Part shown: in pieces, positions 19,177 to 29,015 of the stretch
How positions within the stretch are numbered: the first letter of the stretch is position 1
How the letters are laid out: each line of letters opens with the position of its first letter
Origin: Comamonadaceae bacterium
Lineage (GTDB): Bacteria > Pseudomonadota > Gammaproteobacteria > Burkholderiales > Burkholderiaceae_C
Direction of reading: 5' to 3'
Assembly (NCBI GenBank): GCA_947478725.1
Contig: CANJWZ010000012.1
Coordinates: 1 to 64,000, forward strand
Length of the DNA: 64,000 nucleotides
Made by a program: the position numbers and the translations under genes
The notes under the pieces: generated by a model
Databases searched by the model: none
The model's input: the letters and a program-made list of their open reading frames with translations, nothing else
Told to the model about the DNA's origin: nothing

Positions 19177-19428
19177 TCAGCTGGCGGGGCTTTCTTCGGG
19201 GTTGGCGGCCGCAAAATTGACAGCACGGCCCGGCACGATGGTCGAGATAGCGTGTTTGTAAACCATTTGCGTCACCGTGTTGCGCAGCAGCACCACGTAC
19301 TGATCGAAAGACTCGATTTGGCCCTGCAATTTGATCCCGTTGACGAGATAAATGGAAACCGGCACATGTTCTCTACGCAAGGTATTGAGAAACGGGTCCT
19401 GGAGTAACTGACCTTTGTTATTGCTCAC
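19177..19428 (-). CDS. hfq: RNA chaperone Hfq
   Basis: An 83-residue Sm-like hexameric RNA-binding protein that pairs small RNAs with mRNAs. The Sm1 motif region [40 protein letters not shown] and Sm2 motif YKHAIST are intact, including the distal- and proximal-face residues expected (Gln8-type, Phe42-type, Tyr-Lys-His). The start is GTG at 19428 ([11 protein letters not shown] follows), with a GGAAA ribosome binding site; an upstream ATG at 19464 would add 12 residues absent from the family. It lies between der and hflX on the same strand. Confidence 0.97.
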   Translation of the reverse strand: MSNNKGQLLQDPFLNTLRREHVPVSIYLVNGIKLQGQIESFDQYVVLLRNTVTQMVYKHAISTIVPGRAVNFAAANPEESPAS

Positions 19429-19496
19429 GATATTTTCCGTGTTTAAAAGTGAATAGAACCACACAATATCACAGCAAACCGGTGCCGTTTGTAGGT

Positions 19497-20840
19497 CTAC
19501 CCCGATTCCTTGTCTTTATAAGGGTTTGTCGAGGTTTTCATCTGAATCCGCATCGGCGTGCCGGTCAGGTCAAACTCCTTGCGAAAACGCCCTTCCAGAA
19601 AACGCTTGTAAGACTCGCTAACATGCTCCAGCGAATTGCCATGGACGATGATGATGGGGGGATTCATGCCGCCTTGATGCGCGTAACGCAGCTTGGGCCG
19701 GAACACACCCACCCGCTGCGGCTGCTGGAACTGCACCGCCTCCAGTAGCAGGCGTGTTAAGACCGGAGTAGACATCTTCCGGTTGGCCGATGCATGCGCC
19801 TGCGCGATGGACTTCCACACCGGGCCCAGTCCCTGGCGCTTGATGGCAGAAATGTAATGAATGGACGCAAACTTCAAAAAAGCCAGGCGCGTTTCGACCG
19901 ACCGGGCCAGGGTTTCCCGTTGATAGGCATCCACGGCGTCCCATTTGTTAATGGCCAGAACCACGGCGCGGCCACTTTCCAGGATGTAACCCGCGATGTG
20001 CGCGTCCTGATCAGTCACACCCTGGGTGGCATCGAGCAGCAGCAAGGCCACATTGCAATTTTCAATCGCCTGCAAGGTTTTAACGACTGAGAACTTTTCA
20101 ATCGCCTCAAACACCTTGCCTTTGCGGCGCAAGCCCGCCGTGTCAATCAATTCAAATTTTTGCCCCGCGCGCTCAAAAGGCACTGAAATGGCATCGCGCG
20201 TGGTGCCGGGCAAATCAAACGCCACCAGACGCTCTTCGCCCAGCCAGGTGTTGATCAGCGTCGATTTACCGACATTGGGCCGCCCCGCCACAGCCAGCTT
20301 GATGATGGACGGATCCTGGGGTTCGGACGCCTCACCCTCGTCTGGCAAATGCAACAGTTCAAGGGCCGTGTCGACAAGCGTGCGCATGCCCTGACCGTGT
20401 GCTGCCGATACGCCCAGCACCTCGCCCAGGCCCAGTTCAAAAAACTCGGACAACTGAACACCTTCCAGCATCCCTTCTGCCTTGTTGGCCGTCAGAACCG
20501 TGGGTTTGCCAAGCTTGCGCAGGTAGGTGCCAATGTCGTGGTCTTGCGCACTGACGCCCGCGCGTGCGTCCACCACAAAGATGACCACGTCGGCCTCTGC
20601 CACGGCCTGACGGGTTTGCTTGGCCATTTCCTTGTAAATGCCACTTTGCGCGTCGGGCTCAAACCCGCCCGTGTCAATCACGATGTATTCGTGGCTGCCG
20701 AGGTTGCCGTTACCGTAGTGCCGATCACGGGTCAGCCCGGCATAGTCAGCGACGATGGCGTCGCGCGTTTTTGTCAGGCGATTGAATAAAGTGGATTTGC
20801 CTACATTGGGGCGGCCAACCAAGGCAATAACGGGTTTCAT
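19497..20840 (-). CDS. der: Ribosome biogenesis GTPase Der (EngA)
   Basis: A 447-residue GTPase with two tandem G domains followed by a KH-like domain, needed for maturation of the 50S subunit. The first P-loop GRPNVGKST is at 8-16 and the second, [10 protein letters not shown], near residue 190; each is followed by its own DTGG/DTAG and NK.D motifs ([16 protein letters not shown]). The C-terminal domain ends with the conserved [28 protein letters not shown] segment (here [13 protein letters not shown]). Length and domain order match the family. It is part of the bamB-der-hfq run. Confidence 0.97.
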   Translation of the reverse strand: MKPVIALVGRPNVGKSTLFNRLTKTRDAIVADYAGLTRDRHYGNGNLGSHEYIVIDTGGFEPDAQSGIYKEMAKQTRQAVAEADVVIFVVDARAGVSAQDHDIGTYLRKLGKPTVLTANKAEGMLEGVQLSEFFELGLGEVLGVSAAHGQGMRTLVDTALELLHLPDEGEASEPQDPSIIKLAVAGRPNVGKSTLINTWLGEERLVAFDLPGTTRDAISVPFERAGQKFELIDTAGLRRKGKVFEAIEKFSVVKTLQAIENCNVALLLLDATQGVTDQDAHIAGYILESGRAVVLAINKWDAVDAYQRETLARSVETRLAFLKFASIHYISAIKRQGLGPVWKSIAQAHASANRKMSTPVLTRLLLEAVQFQQPQRVGVFRPKLRYAHQGGMNPPIIIVHGNSLEHVSESYKRFLEGRFRKEFDLTGTPMRIQMKTSTNPYKDKESG

Positions 20841-20884
20841 AGCTGCTTTTCATGGACCACAGGGTCAGTCGATGTTGCGGTTTT

Positions 20885-22057
20885 TTACTCGGGTACAAAG
20901 CCGAAAATGCCGCCATTACGAGTGACTGCCACCAAGGTGTTGCCAACCAGCACGGGGGCTGCAGCAACAGGAGAGCCATCCGTGCTCAAGCGGTTCAGCA
21001 ATGAGCCGTCTTCACGCGACAGCAAGTGAATCACGCCTGCAAAATCACCAATTGCCAAAGAGCGTCCGACCACCAAAGGAGCCGTTAAGTTGCGATAACG
21101 CAGAACATCGGTTGTCCAGGAACGCTCACCGTCTAGGCGATTCCAGGACCGGACAATACCGTCAGATTCCGTGCCAAAAACGCGCTTGTCATCACCATGA
21201 ATGCCTTGAGAGCCGTTGGCAGGCTGCGACCAGATCAGATTGCCGCGTGTCGTGTTCACGCACCCAACGCTGGCCTGAAAAGCCCGCGCGCACACAATCT
21301 CACCATCGCGGCTGACACGTCCGACCAAGTCGACCAACCGCTCAACATCGTTCACGCCGCGCGGAGAAGCAATGGGCGCCTCCCAGCGGATGCTGCCGCT
21401 GGATGGGTTCAAGCCAGCCAGACGCCCGCCCAAACCAACCACCAGCGTGTCACCCACCGCCAGCATGACGCCAGACTGCCTGAGCACCAAAGGCTCGTTG
21501 GGCCGCAACTGCGTCCACAGCTTGCGGCCGGTTTGCCCGTCATAAGCACTCACAGCGCGGTCCGCAGTCAGGATAAATACCCTCCCACCCGCAACAAATG
21601 GCGCTGTGTAAGCTTGCGCGGTCAGTTTTTGACGCCAAATCTCACGTCCACCAAGAAAGGCCACCGCCTCGTTGGCCTGGGTGACCACGGCCGACGTCTT
21701 TCCATCAGTACCTATACCGGCGGCGATCGGTGCGCCTGCGTTGGCGCGCCAGAGGTCTGCACCCGTGCGGCCGTCGATGGAAGCCAGTGAACCGTCGCCG
21801 CCGGCCACAAACACCGAATCGCCAATCGCCTGAACATCGAGCGGAAAATTGACCGGTCCAATGCGTGAAACCCAAGCCTGCCTTGCAACAACCGAGCCAC
21901 TCACAGGCTGCAAGGCTGCAGGCTGAGGCTTGCTCGGGCCACTGAAATACGACATCATGGAGCAACCCGACAATGGCAGAACAATTGCTATTAAAAAAGC
22001 AGCTATTCGCCCTTGTGAAATGAGGGCCAGAGGCATATTCAGCGCGTAAAAACTCAC
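20885..22057 (-). CDS. bamB: Outer membrane assembly lipoprotein BamB
   Basis: A 390-residue lipoprotein of the BAM complex, which inserts beta-barrels into the outer membrane. Lipobox LSGC puts the lipidated Cys at 32. The remainder is an eight-bladed PQQ-like propeller with recurring blades (DGRTGADLWRANAG, DGQTGRKLWTQLRP, LNPSSGSIRWEAPIAS). The start is GTG at 22057, overlapping the yfgM stop as GTGA with GGAGG about eight bases upstream. The signal-peptide core (about residues 10-29) is encoded by a dispersed repeat copy, which is unusual. An internal ATG at codon 8 is an alternative start. Confidence 0.95.
   Translation of the reverse strand: MSFYALNMPLALISQGRIAAFLIAIVLPLSGCSMMSYFSGPSKPQPAALQPVSGSVVARQAWVSRIGPVNFPLDVQAIGDSVFVAGGDGSLASIDGRTGADLWRANAGAPIAAGIGTDGKTSAVVTQANEAVAFLGGREIWRQKLTAQAYTAPFVAGGRVFILTADRAVSAYDGQTGRKLWTQLRPNEPLVLRQSGVMLAVGDTLVVGLGGRLAGLNPSSGSIRWEAPIASPRGVNDVERLVDLVGRVSRDGEIVCARAFQASVGCVNTTRGNLIWSQPANGSQGIHGDDKRVFGTESDGIVRSWNRLDGERSWTTDVLRYRNLTAPLVVGRSLAIGDFAGVIHLLSREDGSLLNRLSTDGSPVAAAPVLVGNTLVAVTRNGGIFGFVPE
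21985..22036 (+). repeat. Dispersed structured repeat, copy e (inside bamB signal peptide)
   Basis: Starts at GCTATT (21987-21992). The central stem is GCCCT (22009-22013) with AGGGC (22023-22027), a compensatory variant of the GCCCA/TGGGC stem in other copies. Read on the minus strand in the bamB frame it encodes ALISQGRIAAFLIAI of the signal peptide. Confidence 0.65.
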
Positions 22058-22740
22058 TTTTTAGCCTCCGGATCAGCCGTTTTTGAAGACGCTACGGCCA
22101 CCGGGTCAACGCCCAGTGCGTTGAGTTTGACCTCCAGCAGACGGCGGTATTCAGCACGCTCGTCCAGCGCCTTGTAGGCTTTTTCATATTCAGCCCTGGC
22201 TTCGGCCTTTTTGCCCTGCAGCAGCAAAATGTCGCCACGCCTGTCGCTGGCCAGAGGCGAAAAATCTTTGGGGAAACTGCCAGACAGCAGTTTCAAGGCC
22301 TCGTCATAAGCCTTGGCTTCCAGCAAAATGCCAGACAAACGCAATTTAGCAATCGACTGGTAGCCGTCGTCCTTGGCCTTGTCGGTCACCCATGTCAGCG
22401 CCGCCTTGGACGCATCCAGATTGCCTTTTTCATAAAACACCTTGGCCGCCAGCAGGCCGGCTTGTTCTGCATAAGCCGTGCCGCCAAAACGGTCTTTCAT
22501 GTCTGCCAGCGAGCGCTCAATACGGGCCACGTCACCCGACTGTACAGCCCGGTCTACTTCGTCATACATCGTGGACGCTTGGGCAGCTTGCCGTGTTTGC
22601 CAGTACTGGTAGCCGTTCCAGGCGGCGACCGTGCCAAAAACAGCAATCAGCAACCAGGAAATTGCGTTGCCGTACTGTTTCCAAAAATGTTTGAGCTCGG
22701 CAAGCTGTTCCTGCTCTTCAAGATCGAGGTGGTTTGACAT
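22054..22740 (-). CDS. yfgM: YfgM-like tetratricopeptide membrane protein
   Basis: A 228-residue inner-membrane protein with one transmembrane segment (about 25-45, WLLIAVFGTVAAWNGYQYW) and a periplasmic TPR-like domain. The N-terminal motif DLEEQEQLAELKHFWKQYGN is characteristic of YfgM, which associates with the SecYEG translocon and periplasmic chaperones in E. coli. Gene order hisS-yfgM-bamB-der is the same as in E. coli, supporting the assignment. It is translationally coupled to bamB through a GTGA overlap. Confidence 0.92.
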   Translation of the reverse strand: MSNHLDLEEQEQLAELKHFWKQYGNAISWLLIAVFGTVAAWNGYQYWQTRQAAQASTMYDEVDRAVQSGDVARIERSLADMKDRFGGTAYAEQAGLLAAKVFYEKGNLDASKAALTWVTDKAKDDGYQSIAKLRLSGILLEAKAYDEALKLLSGSFPKDFSPLASDRRGDILLLQGKKAEARAEYEKAYKALDERAEYRRLLEVKLNALGVDPVAVASSKTADPEAKK

Positions 22741-22824
22741 ACGAATGGTTTAGGGTGTCGCGCCGGTAAAAGGCACGGTTTGGACACGGATTGATTTGCT
22801 CGATTGTAGAGGGACAGTCTGGCG

Positions 22825-24135
22825 TCATACGAGCGGACTGCCCAGCTTGTTCGCCCATAAAGCAACATCCTCCAGCCGATGCAAGGTTTGAGCCTCAATT
22901 TTGCCGGCCTCTGCCGCCACCCGCAAGGGCTTGAGGGCCACGCACCCTTGCGCCAGCTCGGCAGCGCCAAAGATCAATGCAAAGCGGGCACCGCTGCCGT
23001 CGGCTTTTTTAAACTGGGATTTCATGCTGCCCATGCCATCCACACTCAGCCCTGAATGCATTTGCACGCTGATGCCGGCGGCCCTCAGCTGCTGCAAAAC
23101 TCTCAAGGCCACAGGCAAAGCTGAGGTCTCAGGAATCACCGCGTAGGCATCCGGTGCCGGCATAGGCATGTCCTTGCCCTGCTCTTTGATGAGTTCAAGC
23201 ACCCGTTCGACGCCCAGTGCCCAGCCCACGGCAGGTGCAGCCTTGCCGCCAATTTGCTCGATCAGATAGTCGTAGCGGCCGCCGCCGCAAATCGTGCCCT
23301 GGGAACCCAGACTGCGGGTGACAAACTCAAACACGGTGAGGTTGTAGTAGTCCATACCGCGCACCAGCCGCGGGTTGATGCGGTAAGCAACACCATTGGC
23401 GTCAAGCATGGCTTTGACGCTGTCAAAGTGCTTTAACGAAGATTCACCCAGAAAATTCATCAATTGGGGAGCGGCCTCCAGCATGCTTTGCATAGCGGGA
23501 TTCTTGCTATCAAGCAGACGCAGCGGGTTGCTGTACAGGCGCCTTTTGGCCTCTGCATCGAGCACGTCGCTGTGCGCTTCAAAATAGGCAATCAACGCCG
23601 CCCGGTGCTGCTTGCGCTCGTCGGGCTGGCCCAGGCTGTTCAACTCCAGCTGAACGTCTGTCAAACCCAGTTCTTTCCAAAGGGCATCGGCAAGCAAAAT
23701 CAGTTCGGCATCAACTTCCGCGCCCGGAAAACCCAATGCTTCTGCACCCACTTGATGAAACTGCCGATAACGCCCACGCTGTGGACGCTCGTGGCGAAAC
23801 ATCGGCCCCATGTAATACAGGCGTTTGCCGCCCTCGTACAACATGGAATGTTCCACCACTGCGCGTACCACCCCTGCCGTATTTTCAGGCCGCAGTGTCA
23901 GGGCTTCTCCGTTGAGCTTGTCTTCAAAAGAGTACATCTCTTTTTCGACAATATCAGTGACCTCGCCCAGTCCGCGTACGAACAGTGGCGTAGGCTCAAC
24001 AATCGGTGTACGGATATTGCGATAGGCATAGCGCGCCATGAGAGCGCGGACTTTGTCCTCCAGCCATTCCCACCGCGCTGAATCGGGCGGCAAAATGTCG
24101 TTCATGCCCTTTACGGCACTTAATTTTTCAGCCAT
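22825..24135 (-). CDS. hisS: Histidyl-tRNA synthetase
   Basis: A 436-residue class II aminoacyl-tRNA synthetase charging tRNA-His. Motif 1 lies in the N-terminal part ([15 protein letters not shown] is the conserved start), motif 2 is [21 protein letters not shown], the histidine-A signature is [14 protein letters not shown], and motif 3 is [16 protein letters not shown]. The C-terminal anticodon-binding domain begins near residue 330. Length fits the family. It precedes yfgM and follows ispG on the same strand. Confidence 0.97.
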   Translation of the reverse strand: MAEKLSAVKGMNDILPPDSARWEWLEDKVRALMARYAYRNIRTPIVEPTPLFVRGLGEVTDIVEKEMYSFEDKLNGEALTLRPENTAGVVRAVVEHSMLYEGGKRLYYMGPMFRHERPQRGRYRQFHQVGAEALGFPGAEVDAELILLADALWKELGLTDVQLELNSLGQPDERKQHRAALIAYFEAHSDVLDAEAKRRLYSNPLRLLDSKNPAMQSMLEAAPQLMNFLGESSLKHFDSVKAMLDANGVAYRINPRLVRGMDYYNLTVFEFVTRSLGSQGTICGGGRYDYLIEQIGGKAAPAVGWALGVERVLELIKEQGKDMPMPAPDAYAVIPETSALPVALRVLQQLRAAGISVQMHSGLSVDGMGSMKSQFKKADGSGARFALIFGAAELAQGCVALKPLRVAAEAGKIEAQTLHRLEDVALWANKLGSPLV

Positions 24136-24153
24136 CGTTCACTAACAGTTGGG

Positions 24154-25425
24154 TCAAGCAGCTTCTGCAGAAGTTTTGCCAAAACGTTTTTCAATATAGT
24201 TTTCAACGATCACGCGAAACTCTTGCGCGATGTTGTCACCCCGAAGCGTCACGTTCTTTTCGCCATCAATGTAAACAGGCGCAGCGGGTGCCTCACCCGA
24301 GCCTGGCAGGCTGATGCCGATGTCGGCATGCTTGCTTTCACCGGGGCCATTGACGATGCAGCCCATCACCGCCACTTTCATTTTTTCGACGCCTGGGTAC
24401 TGGCTGCGCCACACTGGCATTTGAGCCCGCAGGAAATCATCAATTTGCTGTGTGAGCTCCTGAAACGTGGTACTTGTCGTTCGTCCGCAACCCGGGCAAG
24501 CCGTCACGCTCGGGTTAAAACTGCGCATGCCGAGCGCCTGCAATATTTCGGAGGCAATCACAACCTCTTGGGTGCGGGCTTCGCCAGGCTGCGGCGTGAG
24601 GGAGACGCGGATGGTGTCGCCAATGCCTTCCTGAAGCAAAACAGACAAGGCGGCAGCTGACGCGACCGTCCCCTTGGTTCCCATACCAGCTTCTGTCAGA
24701 CCCAGGTGCAGGGCGTAGCTGTCGCGCTTGGCCAGCTCGCGGTAAACAGAAATCAAGTCCTGGACGCCACTGACCTTGCAAGACAGGATGATCTGTTCGC
24801 GCTTCATGCCCATTTTTTCAGCCAGACGTGCGGAGTCCAGCGCAGAGGTAATGAGGGCTTCGTACATCACCTGTTTGGTATCCCAAGGCTCTGATCTGGC
24901 ATTGTTTTCGTCCATCAGACTTGCCAGTAATTCCTGATCAAGACTGCCCCAGTTGACACCGATACGAACCGCCTTGTTCCAGCGTACGGCGGCTTCGATC
25001 ATCAGGCCAAACTGTTTGTCGTGTTTGTCACCTTTGCCAACGTTGCCAGGATTGATGCGGTATTTCGACAAGGCCTGGGCGCAGGCTGGATAGTCGGTCA
25101 GCAAACGGTGACCGTTGTAATGAAAGTCGCCGACCAGCGGCACATCAATACCCATGCGGTCAAGCTGCTCGCGCACGTAAGGCACAGCCTGAGCCGCTTC
25201 GGGTGTATTGACGGTGATGCGCACCATCTCTGACCCGGCTATCGCCAACTCTTTGACCTGGATGGCCGTTCCAATGGCATCGACCGTGTCGGTATTGGTC
25301 ATCGACTGAATACGTACTGGCGCATCCCCGCCCACCGTGACAATACGGGAACCCCAAACCACTTGTGCCTGGCGCGAATGACGCATCTGGGCTTGGGCAA
25401 TCTCAATAGGCATGGGCACTGGCAT
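24154..25425 (-). CDS. ispG: 4-hydroxy-3-methylbut-2-enyl-diphosphate synthase IspG (GcpE)
   Basis: A 423-residue Fe-S enzyme of the MEP isoprenoid pathway that reductively opens MEcPP to HMBPP. The TIM-barrel half starts [19 protein letters not shown]. The [4Fe-4S] ligands are in ACPGCGRT and [11 protein letters not shown], both intact. The insertion typical of long-form enzymes is small here. The ATG at 25425 immediately follows the rodZ stop (TAA then ATG with no gap), implying translational coupling. Gene order rodZ-ispG-hisS is conserved across proteobacteria. Confidence 0.96.
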   Translation of the reverse strand: MPVPMPIEIAQAQMRHSRQAQVVWGSRIVTVGGDAPVRIQSMTNTDTVDAIGTAIQVKELAIAGSEMVRITVNTPEAAQAVPYVREQLDRMGIDVPLVGDFHYNGHRLLTDYPACAQALSKYRINPGNVGKGDKHDKQFGLMIEAAVRWNKAVRIGVNWGSLDQELLASLMDENNARSEPWDTKQVMYEALITSALDSARLAEKMGMKREQIILSCKVSGVQDLISVYRELAKRDSYALHLGLTEAGMGTKGTVASAAALSVLLQEGIGDTIRVSLTPQPGEARTQEVVIASEILQALGMRSFNPSVTACPGCGRTTSTTFQELTQQIDDFLRAQMPVWRSQYPGVEKMKVAVMGCIVNGPGESKHADIGISLPGSGEAPAAPVYIDGEKNVTLRGDNIAQEFRVIVENYIEKRFGKTSAEAA

Positions 25426-26379
25426 TTACTTCACCTCAAATCGGGCAACATTGTCTTTGGCAACTGCATTCAAATCAAACGCCTTGCCGCGAATCTGTAC
25501 CTGCGTCTCGTTGGCACTTCCCACCACCACCTTCAAAGGCAAAACACCCGCGGTACCGGTAGTTTCACCAGCATTGAGGACCCGACGCAGCACAACCTGC
25601 CCCTTGGCGTCGGTTACCTCCACCCATGACTGGCCTTTGGCTGTGAACATAATCACGTCGCTATCTGAAGGCGGCTTGGGCGTGACAACAAATGTGGGCG
25701 ATGCCATACCCTCTGTCAGTGCCTTGAAAGAAGAGGTCGTACCGGGTTCTGTTTGTGCGAGGGTAGCCACTTCGGCGGAAGCCGTCGGTGGCATAGACGC
25801 CGCAGGAACATTGGTCGGCAAGGATAAAGAGGCCGTTTTTTCGGCTGTGCTGTCGACTGTCTCTGGAGCAGTCACGCGGGGGGCCAAGACCTCTGATTTG
25901 ACTTCGTTCAAACCCGTTTTGATGACGGGCAAAAAGATAAGCACCAGGGCGCCCAGTACCAACACCAAACCGGCAAGCACCGCTGGTCTCGACACCTGAG
26001 CCCAAAGGCTTGGGCCACGTCCGTCACCCGGCGAGCGAAATGGTGTGTTGATCCCCGCACCCTGATATGTCAGCTTTGGCGCATCGGTTTGCGGCAACCG
26101 AGCCAGGACAGGGGAAGCGTCAATTTTGAGCGCGCGGCACACACTTGATGCCAAGGCGCGAATAAAAACCGCATCCGGCAGCAAGTCCAGTCGGTCGGAT
26201 TCAAGTGCTTCGAGTTTTTTCACGGGTACTTTGAGAAGCACCGCCAAAGCAGCAATGTGAAGGCCAGCGGCCTCACGGGCCTGCTTTAAAAGCTCGCCAG
26301 CACCTTTCTGCACGGCCGATTGATTCAGTTCAGCCTGACGACCTGGCTCATCGGCTGATGGATTTTGAAGCTCACTCAT
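25426..26379 (-). CDS. rodZ: Cytoskeleton protein RodZ
   Basis: A 317-residue bitopic membrane protein linking MreB to the cell-wall elongation machinery. The N-terminal Cro/C1-type HTH domain that binds MreB spans about 30-100 (AGELLKQAREAAGLHIAALA). A transmembrane segment lies near 135-155 (VLAGLVLVLGALVLIFLPV). A Ser/Thr/Pro-rich linker leads to the C-terminal DUF4115 domain (GQSWVEVTDAKGQVVLRRVL). ATG 26379 overlaps the end of the upstream pilW gene by eight bases and was chosen over an earlier in-frame ATG lacking homology. Confidence 0.93.
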   Translation of the reverse strand: MSELQNPSADEPGRQAELNQSAVQKGAGELLKQAREAAGLHIAALAVLLKVPVKKLEALESDRLDLLPDAVFIRALASSVCRALKIDASPVLARLPQTDAPKLTYQGAGINTPFRSPGDGRGPSLWAQVSRPAVLAGLVLVLGALVLIFLPVIKTGLNEVKSEVLAPRVTAPETVDSTAEKTASLSLPTNVPAASMPPTASAEVATLAQTEPGTTSSFKALTEGMASPTFVVTPKPPSDSDVIMFTAKGQSWVEVTDAKGQVVLRRVLNAGETTGTAGVLPLKVVVGSANETQVQIRGKAFDLNAVAKDNVARFEVK

Positions 26380-27181
26380 TAAAAGCGCCCCGATCAAATG
26401 CAGCTGCCTCTTTGGATTGTCCAAAACGCTTTTTCAACTGACCGGCCAGCTGCTGCACTGCCTCGGCATTGTTCAAACGCTGTTCGATCTTGACCCCAAG
26501 CCAGAGAGTTTCGGCATTGGCGAGTTCGCTGTTGTTCAGGCGGCGTGTGTAAAACTGAGACCTCACAAGCTCGCCACGCTCGTACAGAAGGCTGGCAAGG
26601 TTATAGCCAGTGAGCGGGTTGCCTGCATCCAGTTCGTAGGATCGGGTCAGACTTTGCTCTGCATCCGGACGCTGGCCAGCACGCACCTGACAAATACCTT
26701 GTGTCATGAGGCTCTTGGATTGCTCCCGGTACGTTGGATTTGAAATGGCGCGGCCAAACCACTGTATCGACTCAGCGTACCGCCCCTGCTGGCACAAAAA
26801 CCAGCCATAGTTATGAGCCACGCCAGCGTCGCGGGGACTCAGGGTCAGCGCGCGCTTGAAGCTGTCTTCTGCCAGAGTCAGGTCGTTAAAGCGCATGTAT
26901 ACCAGACCGCGCAAGTTGTACGCATCAGCGAATGTGGGGTCGGCCGCCAGCGACTGCTTGAGCTCGTCGAGCGCCACATTGGTCTGGCCCTGCTCGAAAT
27001 AACCACTGGCCAACTCCAGTCGCAAACGCGCGCGCCGACGACTGTCAGGCTCATCTGACGCCGTCACGATGTCCGCCTGCTGGGTCGCGTGGCCGGCAGC
27101 GTTTTGACTGTTGGCACATCCGGTCAGGACAACAGACATCCAGCCCATTGAAGCCCATAAGACAATAAGGCAAAATCTCAT
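26372..27181 (-). CDS. pilW: Type IV pilus biogenesis/stability lipoprotein PilW (PilF)
   Basis: A 269-residue lipoprotein of TPR repeats that promotes multimerisation of the PilQ secretin in the outer membrane. The signal peptide ends at lipobox VLTGC (Cys 22). Six or so TPR units follow, including [23 protein letters not shown] and [22 protein letters not shown], the latter typical of PilF/PilW. The ATG at 27181 overlaps the rlmN stop (ATGA), so a longer frame starting in rlmN was rejected. The order ndk-rlmN-pilW-rodZ is conserved in proteobacteria. Confidence 0.92.
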   Translation of the reverse strand: MRFCLIVLWASMGWMSVVLTGCANSQNAAGHATQQADIVTASDEPDSRRRARLRLELASGYFEQGQTNVALDELKQSLAADPTFADAYNLRGLVYMRFNDLTLAEDSFKRALTLSPRDAGVAHNYGWFLCQQGRYAESIQWFGRAISNPTYREQSKSLMTQGICQVRAGQRPDAEQSLTRSYELDAGNPLTGYNLASLLYERGELVRSQFYTRRLNNSELANAETLWLGVKIEQRLNNAEAVQQLAGQLKKRFGQSKEAAAFDRGAFNE

Positions 27182-28326
27182 ACGCCCATTCCTTCGGCCA
27201 CCACGACCTTGATGCCGCCGAGCATACCTTGTCGCTGTGACGCCATGCGCTTTTTGGCACCCGTGCGATCCTGTATCTCGCCGGCCAGCTGCCCGCACGC
27301 CGCGTCAATGTCGTCCCCCCGCGTTTTCCGGACGGTGGTCACCATGCCAGAATCCAGCAAAACTTTGGCAAACGCAGTGACCGCGGCTAATCCGGAGCGT
27401 TTCAAACCAGAGGCAGGAAATGGATTGAAAGGAATCAGATTGAACTTGCAAGACAGGCCATTGGGTGCGTGTTTTTGCATCAGGGCAATCAGTTGCCGGG
27501 CATGCTCAGGTGTATCGTTGACACCCTCCAGCATGCAATATTCAAAAGTGATGAAGTCGCGAGGTGCTGCCTGCTGGTAGCGGGCGCAGGCTTGCAACAG
27601 TTCATCAATAGGGTATTTTCTGTTCAGAGGCACCAAGTCGTCGCGCAATGCGTCAGAAGGCGCATGCAGGGACACAGCCAGGGCGACGGCACAGTCCTGT
27701 GCAAGTCGATCCATCATCGGCACAACACCAGACGTGGACACCGTTACGCGGCGGCGCGACAAACCGTAGCCGTGGTCATCGAGCATGGTACGTAGCGCGG
27801 GCAGTAATTGAGAATAGTTTTGCAGCGGCTCGCCCATGCCCATCATCACCACGTTGGAGATGATGCGCTCATCGCGCTTGAACTCGCGCCGCAAGGTGTG
27901 CTCTGCAAACCACAACTGCGCCACAATCTCGGCTGTTGTCAGGTTGCGGCTGAAGCCTTGATGGCCGGTAGAGCAAAACCTGCAACCGACCGCACAGCCC
28001 GCTTGAGACGAAATACAAAGCGTTGCGCGATCGGATTCAGGAATGAAAACCGTCTCAATGACGTCCCCTGCTCCGACATCAAATAGCCATTTGATCGTGC
28101 CGTCAACTGAATCGTGACGGGACACCACCTTGGACGCCTGAATACAGGCAGTTGAGGGAAGCTTGTCACGCAGCGACTTCGCCAGATCCGTCATCTGGTC
28201 AAAGTCGGTCGCGCCTTTTTGATGAATCCAGCGAAAAAGCTGGGTGGCGCGAAAGCGTTTTTCGCCCAGGCTCTCACAAAACACAGCCAAACCATCCACA
28301 TCAAAATCAAGGAGGTTGACTGTCAT
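27178..28326 (-). CDS. rlmN: Dual-specificity RNA methyltransferase RlmN
   Basis: A 382-residue radical SAM enzyme that methylates C2 of A2503 in 23S rRNA and A37 in some tRNAs. The Fe-S motif CxxxCxxC is in [15 protein letters not shown]. The methyl-carrying Cys is in the C-terminal [12 protein letters not shown] segment, and the N-terminal HhH-like domain contains the conserved [18 protein letters not shown]. Full length and intact. It is the first gene after ndk on the same strand, separated by a terminator-like hairpin, and overlaps pilW by four bases. Confidence 0.97.
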   Translation of the reverse strand: MTVNLLDFDVDGLAVFCESLGEKRFRATQLFRWIHQKGATDFDQMTDLAKSLRDKLPSTACIQASKVVSRHDSVDGTIKWLFDVGAGDVIETVFIPESDRATLCISSQAGCAVGCRFCSTGHQGFSRNLTTAEIVAQLWFAEHTLRREFKRDERIISNVVMMGMGEPLQNYSQLLPALRTMLDDHGYGLSRRRVTVSTSGVVPMMDRLAQDCAVALAVSLHAPSDALRDDLVPLNRKYPIDELLQACARYQQAAPRDFITFEYCMLEGVNDTPEHARQLIALMQKHAPNGLSCKFNLIPFNPFPASGLKRSGLAAVTAFAKVLLDSGMVTTVRKTRGDDIDAACGQLAGEIQDRTGAKKRMASQRQGMLGGIKVVVAEGMGV

Positions 28327-28408
28327 TTTTGTGACCTTGGTCTACGGTAATAGACGATCATCGCAAGCATCCATACAATTTTCCGGTGGGCCACCCCTAG
28401 GAAAATGA

Positions 28409-28423
28409 GCCCCCTTGGGGGGC
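28409..28423 (-). terminator. Intrinsic terminator downstream of ndk
   Basis: On the minus strand a GCCCCC/GGGGGC stem with a 3-nt loop is followed by TCATTTTCC, about 36 bases after the ndk stop. The surrounding stretch (about 28400-28450, with GGGGGGCAGC and AAGCGTGGGGGTC) resembles a second GC-rich intergenic element that I associate with Comamonadaceae genomes. Confidence 0.6.
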
Positions 28424-28458
28424 AGCGTAGTAGGCAAGGCGACAAGCGTGGGGGTCAT

Positions 28459-28884
28459 TTAGCGTGAATAGATATTCATGCCAGGGAAAAAGAAAGCGAT
28501 TTCTTCCTGAGCCGTCTCAGCAGCATCCGAACCGTGCACAGCATTGGCGTCGATGCTTTCGGCAAAGTCGGCACGAATGGTGCCCGCAGCAGCTTTCTTG
28601 GGGTCAGTTGCGCCCATCAAATCGCGATTTTTCAAAATGGCGTTTTCGCCTTCCAGAGCCTGAATCATGACGGGGCCTGAGATCATGAAGCTGACCAGGT
28701 CTTTGAAGAAGGGGCGCTCTTTGTGAACGCCATAAAAAGCCTCGGCTTCGCCGCGTGACAGTTGCGCCAGTTTGGCCGCCACCACTTTCAGGCCTGCAGC
28801 CTCAAAGCGTGCGTATATTTGACCAATGACGTTTTTTGCCACGGCGTCTGGTTTGATGATGGAGAGAGTACGTTCGATTGCCAT
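28459..28884 (-). CDS. ndk: Nucleoside diphosphate kinase
   Basis: A 141-residue enzyme that balances nucleoside triphosphate pools by transferring the gamma phosphate through a phosphohistidine. The active-site His is in [20 protein letters not shown], the family signature. The N-terminal [16 protein letters not shown] carries the conserved Lys, and the [14 protein letters not shown] segment the nucleotide-binding loop. Full length. It is followed by a strong hairpin and heads the rlmN-pilW-rodZ-ispG run. Confidence 0.98.
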   Translation of the reverse strand: MAIERTLSIIKPDAVAKNVIGQIYARFEAAGLKVVAAKLAQLSRGEAEAFYGVHKERPFFKDLVSFMISGPVMIQALEGENAILKNRDLMGATDPKKAAAGTIRADFAESIDANAVHGSDAAETAQEEIAFFFPGMNIYSR

Positions 28885-29015
28885 GTGCTTTCCTTAGCCT
28901 TGAAATTTTTCTGAGATATCCGAAATGAATACAGCCTCTGATTTTAACCTGCCAACACATGCAATGACCTCATTTGCCCCGACAAGGTCAGGTCATTACA
29001 ACCTTGCGCTGGGGC

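Noticed and set aside
20841..20884. Possible decayed repeat (ATAGCTGCTTTTCATGG) upstream of der
   Set aside because: Too short and lacks paired stems; could not be distinguished from chance.
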